A DNA stretch of 64,000 nucleotides. Origin: Homoserinibacter sp. GY 40078 (GTDB lineage Bacteria; Actinomycetota; Actinomycetes; Actinomycetales; Microbacteriaceae). Shown here in pieces: positions 28,937-44,958 of this stretch; the stretch's first letter is position 1, and the number at the start of each line of letters is the position of its first letter. Both the position numbers and the translations under genes were made by a program. Under the pieces are notes generated by a model. It was not told the DNA's origin and ran no database searches. It was given only the letters and a program-made list of their open reading frames with translations. The stretch is from NCBI RefSeq assembly GCF_008017545.1, contig NZ_VRTZ01000002.1, positions 682,001-746,000 of the forward strand. The letters run 5' to 3'.

Positions 28937-29776
28937 ATGCTGAGAATCGCCGTGCCCAACAAGGGCACGCTGTCGGAGACCGCCACGGCCATGCTGCGCG
29001 AGGCGGGATACGCCACGCGCCGTGACCAGAAGGAGCTCATCGTCGCGGATCCCCGCAACGATGTCGAGTTCTTCTACCTGCGCCCGCGGGACATCGCGAC
29101 CTATGTCGGATCCGGCGCGCTCGACGTCGGCATCACCGGGCGCGACCTCCTGCTCGACTCGCACTCCGCGGCGGTCGAGATCGATGCGCTCGACTTCGGC
29201 GCGTCGACCTTCCGCTTCGCGGGTCCGATCGGACGCTTCACGGACCTGCATGACCTCGACGGGGTTCGCGTCGCGACGAGCTACGACGCCCTCGTGAGCG
29301 ACTTCCTCGAGGCCGCCGGTGTGCGTGCCACGGTCGTGCGCCTCGACGGCGCCGTCGAGTCGGCGGTTCGGCTCGGCGTCGCGGATGCGGTCGCCGACGT
29401 CGTCGAGACCGGTACCACCCTGCGCAAGCAGGGCCTCGAGATCTTCGGGCCTGTGATCCTCGAATCGTCGGCGGTGCTGATCGCCTCACGCGATGATGTG
29501 ACCGGCCTCGAGACGCTGCGCCGACGCCTGCACGGGGTCATGGTCGCGCACCAGTACGTACTCATCGACTACGACCTGCCCGCGGAACTCGTCGACACCG
29601 CCTCGCGCATCACGCCGGGCCTTGAGTCACCTACCGTCTCGCCGCTGCGCGACACGGGCTGGGTCGCGGTGCGTGTCATGGTGCCGCGCTCCGACATGAA
29701 CCACGTCATGGACGAGCTGTACGCCATCGGCGCGCGCGCGATCCTCGTGAGCGCCATCCACGCGGCGAGGATCTGA
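28937..29776 (+). CDS. hisG: ATP phosphoribosyltransferase (long form)
   Basis: A 279-residue enzyme that couples ATP and PRPP in the first, feedback-controlled step of histidine synthesis. The N-terminal catalytic region begins [19 protein letters not shown] and has the PRPP-binding [21 protein letters not shown]-terminal ~75-residue regulatory domain ([27 protein letters not shown]) makes this the long, HisZ-independent, histidine-inhibited form. The stop TGA shares its last base with the hisF ATG. Confidence 0.95.
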   Translation: MLRIAVPNKGTLSETATAMLREAGYATRRDQKELIVADPRNDVEFFYLRPRDIATYVGSGALDVGITGRDLLLDSHSAAVEIDALDFGASTFRFAGPIGRFTDLHDLDGVRVATSYDALVSDFLEAAGVRATVVRLDGAVESAVRLGVADAVADVVETGTTLRKQGLEIFGPVILESSAVLIASRDDVTGLETLRRRLHGVMVAHQYVLIDYDLPAELVDTASRITPGLESPTVSPLRDTGWVAVRVMVPRSDMNHVMDELYAIGARAILVSAIHAARI

Positions 29777-30537
29777 TGGACGTCGTCGTCCGCGTCATCC
29801 CGTGCCTGGATGTCGCGGCGGGGCGCGTCGTCAAGGGCGTGAACTTCCAGGGCCTCCGCGACGCGGGCGACCCGGTCGAGCTCGCCGGCCGGTACTACGA
29901 GCAGGGCGCCGACGAGATCACCTTCCTCGACGTGACGGCGACGGTCGAGGACCGCGCGACTATGTACGAGACGGTTACCGCTACGGCAGAGCAGGTCTTC
30001 ATCCCGCTCACGGTCGGCGGCGGTGTGCGCTCGGCTGAGGATGTGTCTCGCCTGCTCGGGCACGGAGCCGACAAGGTCGGGGTGAACTCCGCTGCGATCG
30101 CCCGACCCGATCTCGTGGGCGAGATCGCCGACCGATTCGGCGCACAGGTGTGCGTGTTGTCGCTCGACGTGAAGCGTTCTCCGCGCACCCGTTCCGGCTT
30201 CGTGGTGACCACCCACGGCGGCCGCACCGAGACCGACCGCGATGCGCTGGAATGGGCGGCGGAGGCCGTGGAGCGAGGCGCGGGCGAGCTGCTCGTGAAC
30301 TCGATCGACGCTGACGGCACGAAGCAGGGCTTCGACCTCGAGCTCGTCACCGCGATGCGCGAGATCTCGCACGTGCCGGTGATCGCGAGTGGCGGAGCGG
30401 GCGCTCTCGAGCACTTCGCGCCCGCGGTCGTCGCGGGTGCCGATGCCGTGCTCGCCGCATCCGTGTTCCACAACGGCGAACTGACGGTCGGCGAGGTGAA
30501 GGGCGCTCTCCAGGGCGCCGGGATCGAGGTGCGATGA
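29776..30537 (+). CDS. hisF: Imidazole glycerol phosphate synthase, cyclase subunit
   Basis: A 253-residue (beta/alpha)8 barrel that uses HisH-derived ammonia to cyclise PRFAR to IGP and AICAR. The catalytic Asp residues lie in [19 protein letters not shown] and in [20 protein letters not shown], and [13 protein letters not shown] binds phosphate. Its glutaminase partner hisH is not in this window, nor are hisA, hisB, hisC and hisD. It overlaps hisG by one base and hisI by 4. Confidence 0.96.
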   Translation: MDVVVRVIPCLDVAAGRVVKGVNFQGLRDAGDPVELAGRYYEQGADEITFLDVTATVEDRATMYETVTATAEQVFIPLTVGGGVRSAEDVSRLLGHGADKVGVNSAAIARPDLVGEIADRFGAQVCVLSLDVKRSPRTRSGFVVTTHGGRTETDRDALEWAAEAVERGAGELLVNSIDADGTKQGFDLELVTAMREISHVPVIASGGAGALEHFAPAVVAGADAVLAASVFHNGELTVGEVKGALQGAGIEVR

Positions 30538-30905
30538 CTTCCGTCGAGGATCAGGTGGCGCGGGCGAACTTCGGGGCCGACGGCCTGCTGCCCGCCATCA
30601 TCCAGCAGCACGACACCCTCGAGGTGCTCATGCTCGGGTACATGGACGCCGAGGCCCTTCGCCGCACGCTGAGCGAGGGCCGCGTCACCTTCTGGTCGCG
30701 CAGCCGGCAGGAGTATTGGCGCAAGGGCGACACGAGCGGAAACCGACAGTACGTGAAGTCCGCCGCGCTCGACTGCGATGGCGATACGCTGCTCGTCCAG
30801 GTCGAGCAGTGGGGTCCCGCGTGCCACACCGGGGCGCACAGCTGCTTCGACGTCGACCCGCTCGACCCCGTCGTCGGACAGTCCGAGGAGGCTCCCACCC
30901 CGTGA
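30534..30905 (+). CDS. hisI: Phosphoribosyl-AMP cyclohydrolase
   Basis: A 123-residue zinc enzyme that opens the adenine ring of PR-AMP, the third step of histidine synthesis. The metal site is seen as [28 protein letters not shown], with the DCDGD Mg/Zn cluster and two further Cys. [20 protein letters not shown] is the other signature. The stop overlaps the trpE GTG by 4 bases, so histidine and tryptophan genes are joined in one translation-coupled unit. Confidence 0.95.
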   Translation: MTSVEDQVARANFGADGLLPAIIQQHDTLEVLMLGYMDAEALRRTLSEGRVTFWSRSRQEYWRKGDTSGNRQYVKSAALDCDGDTLLVQVEQWGPACHTGAHSCFDVDPLDPVVGQSEEAPTP

Positions 30906-32440
30906 CGACCACCTCGCGCGCCGACTTCGATGCCGCCGTCGCCGACGGCCATCGTGTCGTGCCCGTGCTCCGTGAACTGTTCGCCGACGGAGAGACGCCC
31001 GTGGGCGTCTACCGCAAGGTGGCGGCCGGGCGCCCGGGGACATTCCTTCTGGAATCAGCCGAGCAGGGGGGCATCTGGTCGCGCTGGTCCTTCGTCGGCG
31101 CGGGCGCGCGAGGGGTGCTGAGCCAAGCGCGCGATACGGATGGCGATCGCGCGGTGTGGATCGACTACGGGCTCCCGGTCGACCGGGCGTTCGGGGCGCC
31201 CATGCCCCGTGAACCGCTCGCGGCGGTCGCCGAGCTCTACGCCCGCTGGCGCACACCTCCGGTGGAGGGGCATCCTCCGCTCACGGGTGGGCTCGTCGGG
31301 TTCATCGGCTGGGAGGCCGTTCGGCAGCTCGAGCACCTGCCTGAGGTGCCTATCGCCGAGGTACCCGTACCGGGACAGGCCCTCGCCTTCGTCTCCGAGC
31401 TCATCGCGCTCGACCACCGTACGGGAACCGCGACGCTCATCGCGGCCGTGCTCAACGACGGCGAGGAGACCTCCGACGTCGCATGGCGCGACGCGCAGTC
31501 GCGCCTCGACGTTCTTCAGGACGCCCTCGCGCAACCGACACCTGCGGAGCTCGCCGACGTCGATCTCACGGTGCGGGCCGAGCCTCGAGCGCGCGTCGAG
31601 GCTGCCGCGTATCAGGATGCGGTCGTGCGCTCGAAGGACTTCATCCGCGACGGAGACGTCTTCCAGGTCGTGATCTCGCAGCGTTTCGACCACGAGCTGA
31701 CGGCATCACCTCTCGAGGTCTACCGCGTCCTGCGTGCGCTCAACCCGAGCCCGTACATGTATCTGCTGAGCCTCGAATCCGATTCGGGGGAGCCCTATTC
31801 GATCGTGGGCTCGTCGCCCGAGGCGCTCGTCAAGGTGCAACGCGGGCGGGTGTTCACGCATCCGATCGCGGGTTCTCGACCCCGCGGTGAGAGCCCCGAA
31901 CGCGACCTCGAGCTCGCCGAAGAGCTCCTCGCCGACCCCAAGGAGCAGGCGGAGCACCTCATGCTGGTCGACTTGGCGAGGAACGACCTGTCGCGTGTCT
32001 GCGCCGCGGGGACCGTCGAAGTCACCGAGTTCATGCAGGTCGAACGCTTCAGCCACATCATGCATCTCGTCTCGAGCGTCGAAGGCGATCTCCGCGCCGA
32101 CCGGACGGCGGTCGACGCCTTCCGGGCCACATTCCCTGCAGGCACACTCTCCGGCGCGCCGAAGCCGCGAGCGCTCGAGATCATCGATGAGCTCGAGGTG
32201 GCGCAGCGCGGTGTCTACGGGGGAGTCGTCGGCTACTTCGACCTCGCGGGCGACGCCGATCTGGCGATCGCGATTCGCACGGCCACCCTCGTGGGCGACA
32301 CCGCATACGTGCAGGCGGGAGCCGGTCTCGTCGCCGACTCCGACCCGGTGAGCGAGCACGTCGAGGCACAGAACAAGGCGGCGGCGCCGCTGCGTGCGGT
32401 GGCGATCGCGAACGCTATGCGGCGGATCGGCCGGTCGTGA
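30902..32440 (+). CDS. trpE: Anthranilate synthase component I
   Basis: A 512-residue enzyme that, with the TrpG glutaminase, turns chorismate into anthranilate. The feedback-inhibition motif LLES is present near residue 46 ([11 protein letters not shown]). The chorismate-binding C-terminal part has [53 protein letters not shown], and [18 protein letters not shown]. The length excludes a TrpEG fusion, and no trpG or trpD lies nearby. GTG 30902 overlaps hisI, leaving no room for a trp attenuator in front of trpE. Confidence 0.94.
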   Translation: MTTTSRADFDAAVADGHRVVPVLRELFADGETPVGVYRKVAAGRPGTFLLESAEQGGIWSRWSFVGAGARGVLSQARDTDGDRAVWIDYGLPVDRAFGAPMPREPLAAVAELYARWRTPPVEGHPPLTGGLVGFIGWEAVRQLEHLPEVPIAEVPVPGQALAFVSELIALDHRTGTATLIAAVLNDGEETSDVAWRDAQSRLDVLQDALAQPTPAELADVDLTVRAEPRARVEAAAYQDAVVRSKDFIRDGDVFQVVISQRFDHELTASPLEVYRVLRALNPSPYMYLLSLESDSGEPYSIVGSSPEALVKVQRGRVFTHPIAGSRPRGESPERDLELAEELLADPKEQAEHLMLVDLARNDLSRVCAAGTVEVTEFMQVERFSHIMHLVSSVEGDLRADRTAVDAFRATFPAGTLSGAPKPRALEIIDELEVAQRGVYGGVVGYFDLAGDADLAIAIRTATLVGDTAYVQAGAGLVADSDPVSEHVEAQNKAAAPLRAVAIANAMRRIGRS

Positions 32441-33039
32441 CCGCGTCCCGCATCCGCGGAGTCCTGCTCGGCGCGCTCGTTCTGGCTGCCGCGGCGCTTC
32501 TCCTCGCGTGGTCGCAGACGTGGTACACGGTGATGCTCGTCCCGGAGTCGGGAGAGACCGCGCCTCTCACGGTCGGAGGCGACGTTGCCGCGGGTGGGCT
32601 GGCACCGCTCGCGCTGACGACGCTCGCTCTCGTGGCGGCTCTCGCACTCGCCGGTCCGGTCTTCCGGATCCTGCTCGGTGTGCTCGGCGCCCTCCTCGGT
32701 GTCGCGATCGTCGCGGCCGTCCTCGTAACCGTGTCCGACCCGGTCGACGCATCCGCCCCCACCATCACGGACGCACTGGGGGTGAGCGGTGAGGTCACGA
32801 TCGCCGGACTCGTCGCGGGCACGGAGGCGACCGCCTGGCCGGTCGTCGCGGTCGTGTTCGGCGTCGTCGTCTCGGTGCTCGGCGTGCTCGTCGCCCTCAC
32901 GGCGCGCCGCTGGCCGACAGGCGGACGACGCTACTCTCGGACCCGAACGGTGATCGCCGATCCCGAGGCGGAGCCGGATCCGATCGCCGAGTGGGACGCA
33001 CTGAGCGACGGCGACGACCCGACGACGCCCGCCCGCTAG
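32437..33039 (+). CDS. Tryptophan-operon associated membrane protein (TrpMP-like)
   Basis: A 200-residue membrane protein with about four helices: RGVLLGALVLAAAALLLAWSQ, LAPLALTTLALVAALALAGP, a short one around LGALLGVAIVAAVLVTV, and AWPVVAVVFGVVVSVLGVLVAL. The C-terminal ~40 residues are acidic and cytoplasmic. The position directly after trpE, the WSQTWYTV motif after helix 1 and the SGEVTIAGL segment fit the actinobacterial family found in trp clusters (Trp_oprn_chp). No biochemical role is established. GTG 32437 overlaps trpE by 4 bases. Confidence 0.82.
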   Translation: MTASRIRGVLLGALVLAAAALLLAWSQTWYTVMLVPESGETAPLTVGGDVAAGGLAPLALTTLALVAALALAGPVFRILLGVLGALLGVAIVAAVLVTVSDPVDASAPTITDALGVSGEVTIAGLVAGTEATAWPVVAVVFGVVVSVLGVLVALTARRWPTGGRRYSRTRTVIADPEAEPDPIAEWDALSDGDDPTTPAR

Positions 33040-33086
33040 ACTGACCACGCCCGTCCAGGCGGGAGACCCTCCGGGCGAACAGCCCG
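33037..33086 (+). promoter_or_regulatory. Promoter and short leader hairpin before the trpC unit
   Basis: TAGACT (33037-33042) is a candidate -10 whose first three bases are the stop codon of the preceding gene. The ~65-base leader downstream contains the hairpin CGGGC-GAACA-GCCCG (33072-33086) and then GAAGGAG as the ribosome-binding site. No Trp-rich leader peptide is visible in the leader. Confidence 0.35.
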
Positions 33087-33111
33087 AATGCACTCGAGAA
33101 GGAGCCCCTAC

Positions 33112-33342
33112 GTGAGCGACACGCACGATCCCGGACACGGACACTCGCCCGCTGCCTGGGTCGCGGTGACCATCATGCTGATCGCCTTCGCGATCGGCAC
33201 AGCTGCGTTCTTCTTCTCGGTCGTGTGGCTCGTGTGGGCGTCCGTCGTGCTGCTCGTCCTCGGCCTCCTCACCGGCGTCGTGCTCTCGCGACTCGGCTAC
33301 GGGGTCGGCGGGCCCAAGTACGTCGTGAAGGCCCACGACTAG
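33112..33342 (+). CDS. Small HGxxPAAW-motif membrane protein
   Basis: A 76-residue protein with the motif HGHSPAAW near residue 13, which defines an actinobacterial family (HGxxPAAW) of unknown function typically found by trpC. Two membrane helices follow (WVAVTIMLIAFAIGTAAFFFS and WASVVLLVLGLLTGVVLS), then a conserved-looking tail ending GGPKYVVKAHD. GTG 33112 has GAAGGAG about 8 bases upstream. An in-frame ATG at 33088 would add eight residues with no better ribosome-binding site. trpC begins one base after the stop. Confidence 0.85.
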   Translation: MSDTHDPGHGHSPAAWVAVTIMLIAFAIGTAAFFFSVVWLVWASVVLLVLGLLTGVVLSRLGYGVGGPKYVVKAHD

Positions 33343-33343
33343 C

Positions 33344-34120
33344 GTGCTCTCCGAACTCGTCGCCGGGGCTCTCGAAGACGCCTCGGATCGTCGTGCTGCA
33401 CGCAGCCTCGCGCTCGTGGAGGCTGACGCCCTCGCGGCGCCCGCACCCCGCGATGCGCTGGCGGCGCTCGCTCCCGCCGAGCGCGTGAAGATCATCGCGG
33501 AGGTGAAGCGCGCGAGCCCGTCTCGCGGTGCGCTGGCCGAGATCCGCGACCCTGCAGCTCTGGCCGTGTCGTACCAGAACGGCGGTGCGAGCGCGATCAG
33601 CGTTCTCACCGAGCGACGCCGCTTCGGTGGCTCTCTCGACGACCTTCGCGATGTGCGGCAGGCGGTCGAGCTTCCCGTGCTCCGCAAGGACTTCATCGCG
33701 GATCCGTATCAGGTGTTCGAGGCACGCGCGGCGGGGGCCGACCTCGTACTGCTCATCGTCGCGGCGCTGGAGCAGGAGCGTATGCGCGAACTTCACGAAC
33801 TCATCGGCGAACTCGGCATGACCGCTCTCGTCGAGGCCCACTCCGGCGACGAGGTGGATCGCGCACTCGACATCGGGGCTGCCGTCGTCGGCATCAACGC
33901 CCGCGACCTCACGACCTTCCATCTCGACCGCGATCTCTTCGGCAGCCTCGCCGACTCGATCCCTGCAGGCGTGGTGCGGGTCGCGGAGTCCGCGGTCGCC
34001 TCGCCTGCCGACGTGACGCACTATCGCGAGGCGGGTGCCGACGTCGTCCTGATCGGGGAGGCGCTCGTCACGGGCGATGACCCGGTGACCACGCTCGAGT
34101 CCTTCCTGGCGGCCGGATGA
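33344..34120 (+). CDS. trpC: Indole-3-glycerol phosphate synthase
   Basis: A 258-residue (beta/alpha)8 enzyme that closes the indole ring from CdRP. Catalytic residues lie in [15 protein letters not shown] (Glu and Lys), in [21 protein letters not shown] (Lys), and in [11 protein letters not shown]. It is not fused to TrpF. The GTG at 33344 gives the normal start [13 protein letters not shown]. The stop overlaps trpB by 4 bases; the short trpM-type gene found between trpC and trpB in Streptomyces is absent. Confidence 0.95.
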   Translation: MLSELVAGALEDASDRRAARSLALVEADALAAPAPRDALAALAPAERVKIIAEVKRASPSRGALAEIRDPAALAVSYQNGGASAISVLTERRRFGGSLDDLRDVRQAVELPVLRKDFIADPYQVFEARAAGADLVLLIVAALEQERMRELHELIGELGMTALVEAHSGDEVDRALDIGAAVVGINARDLTTFHLDRDLFGSLADSIPAGVVRVAESAVASPADVTHYREAGADVVLIGEALVTGDDPVTTLESFLAAG

Positions 34121-35337
34121 GCGCCGAATCGCTGCGTGATCAGCCCGGACCGTTCTTCGGCGAGTACGGCGGTCGCTACATGCCCGAGTCGCTCATCGCC
34201 GCGATCGACGAGCTCGCCGCGGCCTATGACTCGGCACGCGTCGACGACGAGTTCCAGGCGGAGCTGACCCGCCTGCATCGCACCTACACGGGTCGACCCT
34301 CGATCATCACCGAGGTGCCTCGATTCGCCGAGCACGCGGGCGGCGCGCGGGTCATCCTGAAGCGCGAAGATCTGAACCACACGGGCTCGCACAAGATCAA
34401 CAACGTGCTGGGGCAGGCGCTCCTCACGCGACGCATCGGCAAGACGCGGGTCATCGCCGAGACCGGAGCCGGACAGCACGGCGTCGCCACCGCGACCGCC
34501 GCCGCCCTCTTCGGCCTCGACTGCACGATCTACATGGGCGAGGTCGACACCCAGCGCCAGGCACTCAACGTCGCCCGCATGCGCCTGCTCGGTGCCGAGG
34601 TCATCCCGGTGACCACGGGTTCGCGCACCCTCAAGGACGCCATCAACGAGGCGTATCGCGAGTGGGTCACGAGCGTCGAGACGACCAACTACATCTTCGG
34701 TACCGCTGCGGGTCCGCATCCGTTCCCGGCGATGGTGCGCGACTTCCAGAAGATCATCGGCGAGGAGGCTCGCGCGCAGGTCCTCGAGCTGACCGGTCGT
34801 CTTCCGGATGCCGTGGCGGCGTGCGTCGGCGGCGGATCGAATGCGATCGGCATCTTCCATGCCTTCCTCGACGATCACGATGTGGCGCTCTACGGCTTCG
34901 AGGCGGCAGGCGACGGCGTCGACACCGAGCGGCATGCGGCCTCGATCGAGCGCGGCCGCCCGGGCGTGCTCCATGGCGCGCGGAGCTACCTCCTCCAGGA
35001 CGAAGACGGCCAGACGATCGAGTCGCACTCGATCTCCGCGGGCCTCGACTACCCGGGGGTCGGTCCGGAACACGCCTTCCTCGCCGACATCGGCCGCGCG
35101 CAGTACCTCCCCGCTTCGGATGCCGAGGCCATGGAGGCGCTTCGGCTGCTCAGCCGAACCGAGGGGATCATCCCGGCCATCGAATCGGCGCACGCGCTTG
35201 CCGGCGCGCTGCGGCTCGGCCGCGAGCTCGGCCCCGAGGCGATCATCCTGGTGAACCTCTCCGGGCGGGGGGACAAGGACGTGGCCACGGCGGCACGCTG
35301 GTTCGACCTCTTCGACGATGGAGCCGTGCAGTCGTGA
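34117..35337 (+). CDS. trpB: Tryptophan synthase beta chain
   Basis: A 406-residue PLP enzyme that joins indole and serine. The PLP-binding Lys is K93 in [18 protein letters not shown], the phosphate loop is [10 protein letters not shown], and the N-terminus [17 protein letters not shown] is typical of the TrpB1 type that pairs with TrpA. ATG 34117 overlaps trpC, and the stop overlaps trpA by 4 bases, consistent with equal production of the two subunits. Confidence 0.97.
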   Translation: MSAESLRDQPGPFFGEYGGRYMPESLIAAIDELAAAYDSARVDDEFQAELTRLHRTYTGRPSIITEVPRFAEHAGGARVILKREDLNHTGSHKINNVLGQALLTRRIGKTRVIAETGAGQHGVATATAAALFGLDCTIYMGEVDTQRQALNVARMRLLGAEVIPVTTGSRTLKDAINEAYREWVTSVETTNYIFGTAAGPHPFPAMVRDFQKIIGEEARAQVLELTGRLPDAVAACVGGGSNAIGIFHAFLDDHDVALYGFEAAGDGVDTERHAASIERGRPGVLHGARSYLLQDEDGQTIESHSISAGLDYPGVGPEHAFLADIGRAQYLPASDAEAMEALRLLSRTEGIIPAIESAHALAGALRLGRELGPEAIILVNLSGRGDKDVATAARWFDLFDDGAVQS

Positions 35338-36131
35338 CCGTCACTGCCTCGGCGGGCGTCGCTCCCGCCATCCGCCGCGCCGCGAACGGCGCTCTCGTCG
35401 GCTACCTCCCCGTCGGCTTCCCCGATCTCGCGACGAGCATCGACGCTGCCGTCGCCCTAGTCGAGAACGGGGTCGACGTCCTCGAACTCGGGCTCCCGTA
35501 CTCGGATCCCGTCATGGATGGCCTCGCCATCCAGAAGGCCACTCAGGAGGCCCTGGCTTCAGGTTTCCGCGTGCGGGACGTGTTCGCGGCGGTGGAAGGC
35601 GTGCGCAGCCGAGTGGACGCGCCCGTGCTTGTGATGACCTACTGGAACCCGGTGGTGCAGTACGGGCTCAGCCGGTTCGCGGAGTCGTTGCGCGACGCCG
35701 GGGGAGCGGGCCTCATCACCCCCGACATCACCCCGGATTCCGCAGCCGATTGGATCGCCGAGAGCGAGCGCACAGGGCTCGACCGTGTGTTCTTGGCCGC
35801 ACCGTCGTCGTCCGACGAACGTCTGAACGCGACGGTCCGGGCGAGCCGTGGTTTCGTCTACGCGGTCTCCACGATGGGCATCACGGGAGCCCGCACCGAC
35901 GTCGACCAGAAGGCTCGTGCGCTCATGGCTCGTCTCCGCGACGCAGGGGCCACCGGCACCGACACGCTCGCGGCGTGCGTCGGCATCGGCATCTCCACCC
36001 CCGAGCAGGTCTCGGAGGTGCTTGAATACGCGGACGGCGCCATCGTCGGATCCGCCCTCGTCACCGCCCTCGCGGAGGGCGGCGTGGCCCGTCTCGCACG
36101 CGTGGCATCCGCGCTGTCTCAGGGAAAGTAG
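35334..36131 (+). CDS. trpA: Tryptophan synthase alpha chain
   Basis: A 265-residue TIM barrel that cleaves indole-3-glycerol phosphate and channels indole to TrpB. The catalytic Glu is in [20 protein letters not shown], which also holds the catalytic Asp. [25 protein letters not shown] and [12 protein letters not shown] are further signatures. GTG 35334 overlaps the trpB stop by 4 bases. It ends the trp genes; lgt follows after 11 bases. Confidence 0.96.
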   Translation: MTVTASAGVAPAIRRAANGALVGYLPVGFPDLATSIDAAVALVENGVDVLELGLPYSDPVMDGLAIQKATQEALASGFRVRDVFAAVEGVRSRVDAPVLVMTYWNPVVQYGLSRFAESLRDAGGAGLITPDITPDSAADWIAESERTGLDRVFLAAPSSSDERLNATVRASRGFVYAVSTMGITGARTDVDQKARALMARLRDAGATGTDTLAACVGIGISTPEQVSEVLEYADGAIVGSALVTALAEGGVARLARVASALSQGK

Positions 36132-36134
36132 ACT
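36129..36134 (+). promoter_or_regulatory. Possible -10 element before lgt
   Basis: TAGACT begins with the trpA stop codon and ends 8 bases before the lgt GTG. It could give lgt a leaderless transcript of its own, independent of the trp operon. No -35 is evident. Confidence 0.33.
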
Positions 36135-36142
36135 TCGGAATC

Positions 36143-37225
36143 GTGTTCGCCGCCCCCATCAGCATCCCCAGCCCTCCGCCGGAGTGGAAGAACCTGATCG
36201 ACATCCCCCTCCCGTGGCTGCACCATCTGATTCCGCTGATCGACGAGAATGCGGCACTGCGAGTCACGATGTACGCGGTAGTGATCATGGTCGGAATCTT
36301 CCTCGCCGTGCTCATCACGAACCGGCGCCTGACTCGCCGTGGAGCCGAGCGGTGGATCATCGTCGATGTCGGGATCTGGGCCGTCGTGCTGGGCATCGTG
36401 GGTGCACGGGCGTACCACGTCGCCACACACCTGGACGACTTCTTCGGTCCCGGCCACGACCAGTGGTGGAACCCGACAGCCCAGGGCAACATCTGGGCAA
36501 TCTGGCAGGGTGGCGGCGCGATCTTCGGCTCGCTCATCGGCGGCGCCATCGGCGTCGCGATCGGGTGCCGCTTCACCGGACTTCGATTCTGGAGCGTCGC
36601 GGACGCGATCGCCCCGGGTCTCCTGGTCGCCCAGGCGTCGGGCCGCCTCGGCAACTGGTTCAATCAGGAACTCTTCGGTCTGCCGACTGACCTGCCCTGG
36701 GGCCTCGAAATCGACCGCCCGAACGCGGCGATTCCCGACGGCCTCGGCGACGACGTCCTGTTCCACCCGACCTTCCTCTACGAGCTGATCTGGAACCTCG
36801 TCGGATTCGTGCTGATCATCGTGATCACGGAGCAGTTCCGTCGTGTCCCGGGCAAGACGCTGCCGGTGCTCGAGCGCCGTGCATCCTGGCAGTGGGGCAA
36901 GGTGCTCGGCCTGTATCTCGTCTGGTATGGAGTCGGTCGCACCTGGTTCGAATCGATCCGGCTGGATCCGAGCGAGACCTTCCTGGGCGTGCGCTCCAAT
37001 GTGTGGGCCGCCCTCGCGGCCATCGTGCTCGGCCTGGTGATCATCATCGTGCAGTCGAGGCGACACACCGGGGTAGAGCCCGACGTCTATCGCCCCGGGC
37101 GACGACCCGCTCCGGCGGCTGAGGTAGACTCCGAAGACACCTATACGGATTCGGACGAGCCGGGCGACGGAGCTGCGGAAGTCCTCGAGACGGCCGCCAC
37201 AAGCGGCACAACCCGATCAAGCTAG
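36143..37225 (+). CDS. lgt: Prolipoprotein diacylglyceryl transferase
   Basis: A 360-residue polytopic membrane enzyme that moves diacylglycerol from phosphatidylglycerol to the lipobox Cys. The Lgt signature [20 protein letters not shown] lies near residue 170, and [18 protein letters not shown] and [14 protein letters not shown] are other family blocks. About seven membrane helices are predicted. A hydrophilic, acidic C-terminal tail of roughly 55 residues (from VEPDVYRP to the end) exceeds the ~290-residue E. coli enzyme; such tails occur in actinobacteria. One possible substrate is the binding lipoprotein at 8.9 kb. Confidence 0.94.
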   Translation: MFAAPISIPSPPPEWKNLIDIPLPWLHHLIPLIDENAALRVTMYAVVIMVGIFLAVLITNRRLTRRGAERWIIVDVGIWAVVLGIVGARAYHVATHLDDFFGPGHDQWWNPTAQGNIWAIWQGGGAIFGSLIGGAIGVAIGCRFTGLRFWSVADAIAPGLLVAQASGRLGNWFNQELFGLPTDLPWGLEIDRPNAAIPDGLGDDVLFHPTFLYELIWNLVGFVLIIVITEQFRRVPGKTLPVLERRASWQWGKVLGLYLVWYGVGRTWFESIRLDPSETFLGVRSNVWAALAAIVLGLVIIIVQSRRHTGVEPDVYRPGRRPAPAAEVDSEDTYTDSDEPGDGAAEVLETAATSGTTRSS

Positions 37226-37247
37226 TTCCGCACACCACGCCGAAGCA

Positions 37248-37274
37248 CCGGACCGCCCCCGAAGGCGGGTTCGG
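37248..37274 (+). promoter_or_regulatory. Stable hairpin in the lgt-gltB gap
   Basis: A 10-bp stem with one bulged G: CCGGA+CCGCC pairs with GGCGG+(G)TTCGG around the loop CCCGAA. It lies 22 bases after the lgt stop and 63 bases before the gltB ATG. With no T-run behind it, it could be a tailless terminator for the trp-lgt unit or a structured gltB leader. The remaining ~85 bases of the gap show nothing else I can name. Confidence 0.4.
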
Positions 37275-37337
37275 CACCTCCATCAGTCGTTGGGCCAGAG
37301 ACGTCCCACACCGAGTTCCAACGTGAGGACGGTTGCC

Positions 37338-41942
<4,605 letters not shown>

Positions 41943-41943
41943 G

Positions 41944-43401
<1,458 letters not shown>

Positions 43402-43439
43402 TCCTGTCCGCAACCACCCACCATCAACCTGAAGGAATC

Positions 43440-44897
43440 ATGAGACGAGCCAAGATCGTCGCGACGCTCGGCCCTGCCACGTCGTCGTATGAGAACCTGC
43501 GCGCCATCATCGAGGCGGGCGTCAATGTCGCCCGGATGAACCTCAGCCACGGCAGCTACGACGTCCACGAGGAGGTCTACGCCAACGTGCGGCGCGCGGC
43601 GGACGACGCAGGGGAGCCGGTCGCGGTCCTCGTCGACCTGCAGGGGCCCAAGATCCGCCTCGGCAAGTTCGCCGACGGTCCCCACGAGCTCGAGGTGGGC
43701 GACATCTTCACCATCACCACCGAGGACGTCGCGGGCACCAAGGAGCTCGTGGGTACGACCTTCAAGGGCTTGCCGCAGGACGTGGCGCCGGGCGATTTCC
43801 TCCTGATCGATGACGGCAAGGTCAAGGTCAAGGTGCTCGACACGGACGGCATCCGCGTCCGCACCGAGGTGATCGTCGCGGGGCCGGTGTCGAACAACAA
43901 GGGGATCAACCTCCCGGGCGTCGCCGTCAACGTGCCCGCGCTCTCGGAGAAGGACGAGGCGGACCTCCGCTGGGGCCTCAAGCTCGGTGCCGACTACATT
44001 GCGCTCTCGTTCGTCCGGAACGCCGAAGACGTCAACCGCGTCCACGAGATCATGGCCGAGGAGGGACGCAAGGTCCCCGTGATCGCCAAGATCGAGAAGC
44101 CGCAGGCCGTCGACGCGCTCGAGGAGATCATCGACGCCTTCGACGGCATCATGGTGGCGCGCGGCGACCTCGCCGTCGAGCTCCCGCTCGAGGCGGTCCC
44201 GGTCGTGCAGAAGCGGGCGGTGGAGCTCTGCCGCCGGATGGCGAAGCCCGTCATCGTCGCAACCCAGATGCTGGAGTCGATGACTCACGCGCCCGTGCCG
44301 ACCCGCGCCGAGGCGTCGGATGTCGCCAACGCGGTCCTCGACGGTGCCGACGCCGTGATGCTCTCGGGCGAGACGAGCGTGGGGGAGTACCCGGTCGTGA
44401 CCGTCCAGACGATGGCGCGGATCATCCAGTCGACCGAGGAGCACGGGTTGGAGCGCATCGCACCGCTTGGCACCAAGCCCCGCACCCAGGGCGGCGCGAT
44501 CACTCTCGCCGCAGCAGAAGTCGCCGACTTCGTTGAGGCGAAGTACCTCTGCATCTTCACCGAGTCGGGCGACTCGGCCCGGCGCATGTCGCGCCTCCGC
44601 GAGTACATCCCGATGATCGCCTTCACGCCCGAGGAGAGCATCCGCCGCCGGATGAACCTCACGTGGGGCATCGAGTCGTTCACCGTCGAGCGTGTGAAGC
44701 ACACCGACGCGATGTACAAGCAGGTGGACGACATCCTGCTGAGCGAGGGCTTGGCCGAGATCGGCGACCGCGTCGTCGTGATCTCCGGTTCCCCTCCTGG
44801 AATCCCCGGCTCCACGAACGACCTGCGCGTGCACGTCGTCGGGGATGCGATCAACAAGCTCACGCCCGTCTGGGAGTCCGGCGACCACGCCGACTGA
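43440..44897 (+). CDS. pyk: Pyruvate kinase
   Basis: A 485-residue glycolytic enzyme that makes pyruvate and ATP from PEP and ADP. The N-terminus RRAKIVATLGPATSSYENLRAII and NVARMNLSHGSY bind substrate. The active-site signature is VIAKIEKPQAVDALEEIIDAFDGIMVARGDLAVELPLE, with the catalytic Lys and metal-binding Glu/Asp, followed by ATQMLESMTHAPVPTRAEASDVANAV. The C-terminal allosteric domain is present. ATG 43440 follows GAAGGA. A strong hairpin terminator lies 17 bases after the stop. Confidence 0.96.
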   Translation: MRRAKIVATLGPATSSYENLRAIIEAGVNVARMNLSHGSYDVHEEVYANVRRAADDAGEPVAVLVDLQGPKIRLGKFADGPHELEVGDIFTITTEDVAGTKELVGTTFKGLPQDVAPGDFLLIDDGKVKVKVLDTDGIRVRTEVIVAGPVSNNKGINLPGVAVNVPALSEKDEADLRWGLKLGADYIALSFVRNAEDVNRVHEIMAEEGRKVPVIAKIEKPQAVDALEEIIDAFDGIMVARGDLAVELPLEAVPVVQKRAVELCRRMAKPVIVATQMLESMTHAPVPTRAEASDVANAVLDGADAVMLSGETSVGEYPVVTVQTMARIIQSTEEHGLERIAPLGTKPRTQGGAITLAAAEVADFVEAKYLCIFTESGDSARRMSRLREYIPMIAFTPEESIRRRMNLTWGIESFTVERVKHTDAMYKQVDDILLSEGLAEIGDRVVVISGSPPGIPGSTNDLRVHVVGDAINKLTPVWESGDHAD

Positions 44898-44913
44898 GCC
44901 TTCGACGAGACGG

Positions 44914-44948
44914 CGAACGGCGCCACCCTTCGGGGTCGGCGCCGTTCG
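44914..44948 (+). terminator. Strong UUCG-capped terminator after pyk
   Basis: An 11-bp stem CGAACGGCGCC / GGCGCCGTTCG continues through ACCC/GGGT (one bulged C on the 3' side) to a TTCG tetraloop. The sequence after it (TCGTTCGCGG) is only slightly T-rich. It closes the gltBD-pyk unit and, being nearly symmetrical, could also stop transcription leaving the tRNA-Leu on the other strand. Confidence 0.8.
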
Positions 44949-44958
44949 TCGTTCGCGG

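Noticed and set aside
33043-33111. Trp attenuator or T-box before trpC
   Set aside because: The leader has one short hairpin but no Trp-rich leader peptide, no T-box sequence and no terminator-antiterminator pair.
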